NCBI GenBank assembly: GCA_029959085.1
Contig: JARWIR010000031.1
Coordinates: forward strand, 4,340,001-4,404,000
Direction: 5' to 3'
DNA: 64,000 bases
Origin: Nemophila menziesii
Lineage: Eukaryota > Streptophyta > Magnoliopsida > Boraginales > Hydrophyllaceae
Shown piece after piece: positions 60,163 through 64,000 of this stretch (within the stretch, counting starts at the first letter, position 1; every line of letters begins with the position of its first letter). The notes under the pieces were generated by a model. That model ran no database searches and was not told where the DNA came from. It saw only the letters and a list, made by a program, of their open reading frames with translations. The translations under genes and the position numbers were made by a program.

Positions 60163-61900
60163 TAACTGAATACCCAAAACCCAAAAATAATCTCAGACCC
60201 ACTCATTCATTATATATATACATTTTCCCACTCATTGCCTCCTCTGTCTATTCTCTCTCCTCTTTTTGCAAAAGCTCTTTTTTGGTCAATAATCTCCTAC
60301 AAATGCTTCAACAGTCAAATCTAAAAGCTTTCTATTCAAGTTTCTCCAGAACTAGCATCATTGATTATCAATTTTTCCAAGCTCAATTATTGTGCATCAA
60401 CATTCCTGTTTATGGAAGAAAAACTTTGAGTTCATTAGAAAGACATGGTGGAAGCTTTGTTTTGTGTTAATAATCAATAATTTTGTGTAATACTCAGTGA
60501 TTTTGCGTTAGCACCCAATAATTCTACAATAGTTGGATAGAACCTCCATGATGCAACAACAAAGGTGTTCAGAAGATATAAGTACATAAATTATTCAAAA
60601 TTTTAATAAACTTAATAAAGTTTCTTCTTTTATATTGCTCTTTAAAGTTAAATGAATTTATAACAATTAAATGGTAGTTCTTTTGAGATGGATTTGATGA
60701 ATTCACTAACTATGGACTTAAGGATGAGATAGATTCTTAGCTGAATTCATAGTCAACTGTTGTTGTCCTATTTAGAAATGAATTAATTAACTAATTATGT
60801 TTGATTCTTTACACTCAATGATTTTATATCCTAAATGAGGCAGTCCTTGTGAGAATGACTTGATAAATTCAATAACACATGATGTGGTTGAGCTATATTT
60901 CTCTAAATGATCTTAAGGCCCTATAAGGGTAGTTCACATTGGATAAAAATTCTTATAGATCGCTGATTCTCTTTATTATGTGATAAAATAATCTAAGTCA
61001 CGAGACATGTTTTTAGGGTTTTATAGGACTTAGTTGAGGTGTTTTCCCCATTATTTGATATTGTACACTTTCTTGTCTAATCAAAGTGTTTATGTTATTT
61101 TTAGAGTTTTTATGCGTTAAATATGTGTTAAGTGTGCAGCTCTTAGGTACTTGGATAATATGAGACTCAGATATATATTTTTCTGTAATAGAATAATATT
61201 ACCACAAGAAATCATTTTGGAAGTTTATTGAACCAAACTAAGGGACTATTCACTAATATTTGACATATCTTGATTTTCTATTGTATCTTGGTCATATTGT
61301 TACTTAGATAGATTTTTTGCATTAATCTTGTATTAAGTGTGTAGATTTAAGGTACATGTCTGAGATGAGACACCAATATGTAGGGTATGTCAAGAAGTCA
61401 ATTCCAAACCCATACCAAGGCGTCGAAAGAGCTAAAAATCACTTTGGAGAAGTAAGAGCGTTTACCAACCATTCCTTGATGTCACTTAATTCAGTCACCA
61501 CGATTTAATGCTTAGAGTTTCAGACAAAATTTATTTTGATTTGGATATAGATCGTAGTTAGTGACGCGTGAGAAGTGTCATACGTCAATTTGGAGTTAAG
61601 ATGAATAAATTATACTGATTGCTTCCACTGTGACTCGAATGTGTCCAACACTAGCTAAAAATGGGTTGGGCTATTTTTAACCCAACTAAGTGAGTCCATT
61701 TGACCTCAAATGTCTTAGCCTAGTATATATTAATTTTAAAAGCTCATAATGAAGAACACTTGAAATATTAAACTAGAAAAGAGAGATACACGTCTGGAGC
61801 AAAGAAGAGAAGAACAAGAGAAGGGTTTCTACCCAATTTCACCAATCTTTATCATACCATTCTCATTTACATTCAAGTATTATGTTAATTTTTTTATGTT
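60163..61900 (+). repeat. Copia-tail-like and Gypsy LTR segment, copy of 5664-7400
   Basis: Near-identical to 5664-7400. It follows the TIR element directly, as in unit 1. Confidence 0.6.
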
Positions 61901-62449
61901 TCACATTATAGACATGATTATCATGTTATTTATCATTATATTTTAGTGTTACATTATGAACTAAACATGTTTTTCTTGAGGATGACTAAGAATATGTTGA
62001 AGATTGTTTCTTTTTGTGCCTTAATCAAGTATTGGATAGTGTTAGTGATATTGAGTATCTACCGAGAGGGAAGATGGATTACTAAATTAGCATATAGCCG
62101 CTTGATGTGTGTTACTGAACCAGGACGTCTTGTAAATAGGGCATAATAACCTAGCTTATAAAATCATTTGTAGGGTCACACGAATGAGGTATCTAGTACT
62201 GTGGGATAAGTTCCGATATACCTGGGTTGGATTTGGGAGTACCTTTGAAAGCCGACTAGTGTGAGAAGACCAGTTCGCCCTTATATCGATAAACATTTAA
62301 ATAGTTAACATTTGAAATTACTAGCTGGATTTCAGCATACCTCTCAAGATCCCACACAAGATGTTTATAATGAAAAACTTCCCCAAAAAGCACTCACATC
62401 ACATCCATAAGAAGGTACCTAGAATATTCTACAACAAGCATTAAGTTCA

Positions 62450-64000
62450 TATATGTTAATGACGCAATAGAATTTAAAGTCAAACCAAGAGATATGGAAG
62501 ACCATTAAGGAGAGGATAATTCAGCAACGTTGAAATTGCTCAAATATTACGTATCTCAAATTGCTATTCATTTGAATATGTGACCATAGGGTAAACTTCC
62601 TAGCAATACTGGGAATTCGTGGAATAATGAATATTGTAACATGATTGCGCTCAGAGTTGGGAACCAACTGCCCCCACCTTTCCCTATTATGAAAGAGCAA
62701 AAGTTGACTTCAATTAAAAACTAGGTAATTTCTTTTAAAGAAATAGTTGGGCCGGTAATCGTTAATGATAATATTGAAAATCCATAGGAGGAACAAAAGA
62801 ATATTGAGGTAGTTGCGAATGAATATTTAACTCCTCTACTATTCCCTTTACGTGTTCAAAATAAGAAGGATGAAAAATATTTTAAGAAGTTTTTTGACAT
62901 GGTCCAAAAGTTAAAATCAATTTGCCGTTTGTTGAATCTCATGAAAGAGGTGCTTTCCAACAAGTGAAAGTATCTTGAAGGGAAAATGGTTTGTTTACCT
63001 AAGGAGTGTAGTGAAATTTACTAAAGTAAATTGCATCTAAGGTGAAGGATACCAGAAGCTTTAATATTCTTATATAGATTGGTGAATAATGGACTGGGAG
63101 AGCGTCATACGATTTTGGTGCGAGTATCAATATTATGCTCAAGTCGTTGTATGAAAATCGAGGATTGGGGAAACAAGATCTACTACCATGGTTTTGAAAA
63201 TGTGATATAGTTCTATCACCCATCCCGAAGGAAAGATATAGGATGTACTCGTCACTACATGTAATTTTTTATCTCAATGTGATTTTATTAGTCTTGAATA
63301 CGACAAATATACAAATGTGTCAATCATCTTGGGGTGTCAATTTTTAATTATGGGGGGGCGGGTACTTTGATAGAGCCAAGGAAGAAACCCTTTACGGAAT
63401 CTCCTCTTAAACTTGAAGCGATACCACTACCTTAACACTTAAGGTATGCCTTTTTAGGTGTAAATAATACATTACTAGTTTTTTTTTTTTGCTAAATTGA
63501 TAGAGCTTCAATAGAAGGTGTTGTTTTGCGTGATTCGAGCTAACCGAGAGCCAATTGAATGGATTATTGCCGATATCAAAAAATTAGTACTACCATTTGT
63601 CAACCGTTTATCGTTCTTGAAGATGAGAAGGCACAATGAGTTGAGGGCAAAGGAGACTTATGCCGGTAATGTAGAACGTACTAAGGTAGGAAGTTATCAA
63701 ACTATTAGATGCTGGGATCACCTTGTCTTACACGAATAATGAATTGTTTAGTTCGGTTCAATGCGTGCCGAAGAAAGGAGGAATCACTACTGGCCTTAAT
63801 GATAAGAATGAAGCCATACTGTCGATAACCGTTGTGGGATGGAGAGCGTGTATGTATTATCGGAAATCAAACAAGGCTACAAAGAAGTATCACTTTCCTC
63901 TACCTTTCATAAACTAAATGTTAGACAAGCTTGTAGGGACATAATCTTATTTCTTCCTTGATGACTATTTGGGCAACAATAAAATTTCTGTGGATCCCTC
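62450..64000 (+). pseudogene. Ty3/Gypsy gag-protease-RT pseudogene, copy in unit 4 (runs off the window)
   Basis: It repeats the copy at 7940-9494 with rare substitutions: gag NTGNSWNNEYCNMIAL, protease YDFGASINIM from 63108 with the catalytic Asp, RT N-terminus REPIEWIIADIK near 63548 (better preserved than REPIEWINADIK in copy 1), and RT core SSVQCVPKKGGITTGLNDKN at 63753 on. The shared stops and frameshifts show that it was already dead before the duplication. Continuation beyond 64000 is unknown. Confidence 0.82.

Overview
This is an AT-rich, repeat-dominated stretch of a flowering-plant (probably eudicot) nuclear genome. I find no intact host protein-coding gene, rRNA, tRNA or CRISPR array. 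Nearly everything recognisable is a transposable element or a decayed copy of one: Ty3/Gypsy (Athila-like) and Ty1/Copia remnants, one young non-autonomous LTR element, Helitrons, CACTA and hAT traces, and an element with 52-bp terminal inverted repeats. No closer taxon can be named from the sequence alone.

The main hidden order is a degenerate array. A composite unit (segment A, then segment D, then a Copia-tail-like stretch, then a Gypsy LTR and gag/protease/RT pseudogene) occurs about four times in the same orientation. Unit 1 is A1 at 1-2262 with Gypsy at 5664-9566. Unit 2 is A3 at 11339-18745 (interrupted), D1 at 18746-20240 and Gypsy at 20241-22570. Unit 3 is A4 at 25113-26035, D2 at 38198-39955 and a tail fragment at 39956-40300. 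Unit 4 is A2 at 40635-42898, D3 at 47757-48890 and Gypsy at 60163 to the window end. Units 1 and 4 are nearly identical (recent duplication); units 2 and 3 are older and diverged.

Each unit was expanded by different insertions. Unit 2 took a minus-strand Copia (about 13590-16871) and a hAT/BED fragment (17700-18346). Unit 3 took a Copia (26036-38197) whose gag is split by a 7.25-kb LTR element (26968-34216) with a tRNA-Asp-type primer site, a 5-bp target duplication, near-identical 1.58-kb LTRs and one gag-like ORF but no pol. Unit 4 took a 4.86-kb Helitron (42899-47756) whose ends can be fixed to the base against a paralogous empty site, and further on a near-identical Helitron in the opposite orientation (53915-58765). 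Together these form a roughly 4.85-kb inverted repeat around a 6.2-kb spacer. Unit 1 has the same Helitron cut short and fused to the interior of the TIR element, which implies a deletion of about 12.4 kb relative to unit 4.

The most interesting signals are the Helitron's doubled 5' and 3' ends, its variable 394-bp internal tandem repeat, the four-unit array, and repeated polypurine-like motifs plus a perfect palindrome and hairpin inside the non-autonomous LTR element. All similarities were judged by eye; no alignments or database searches were run.
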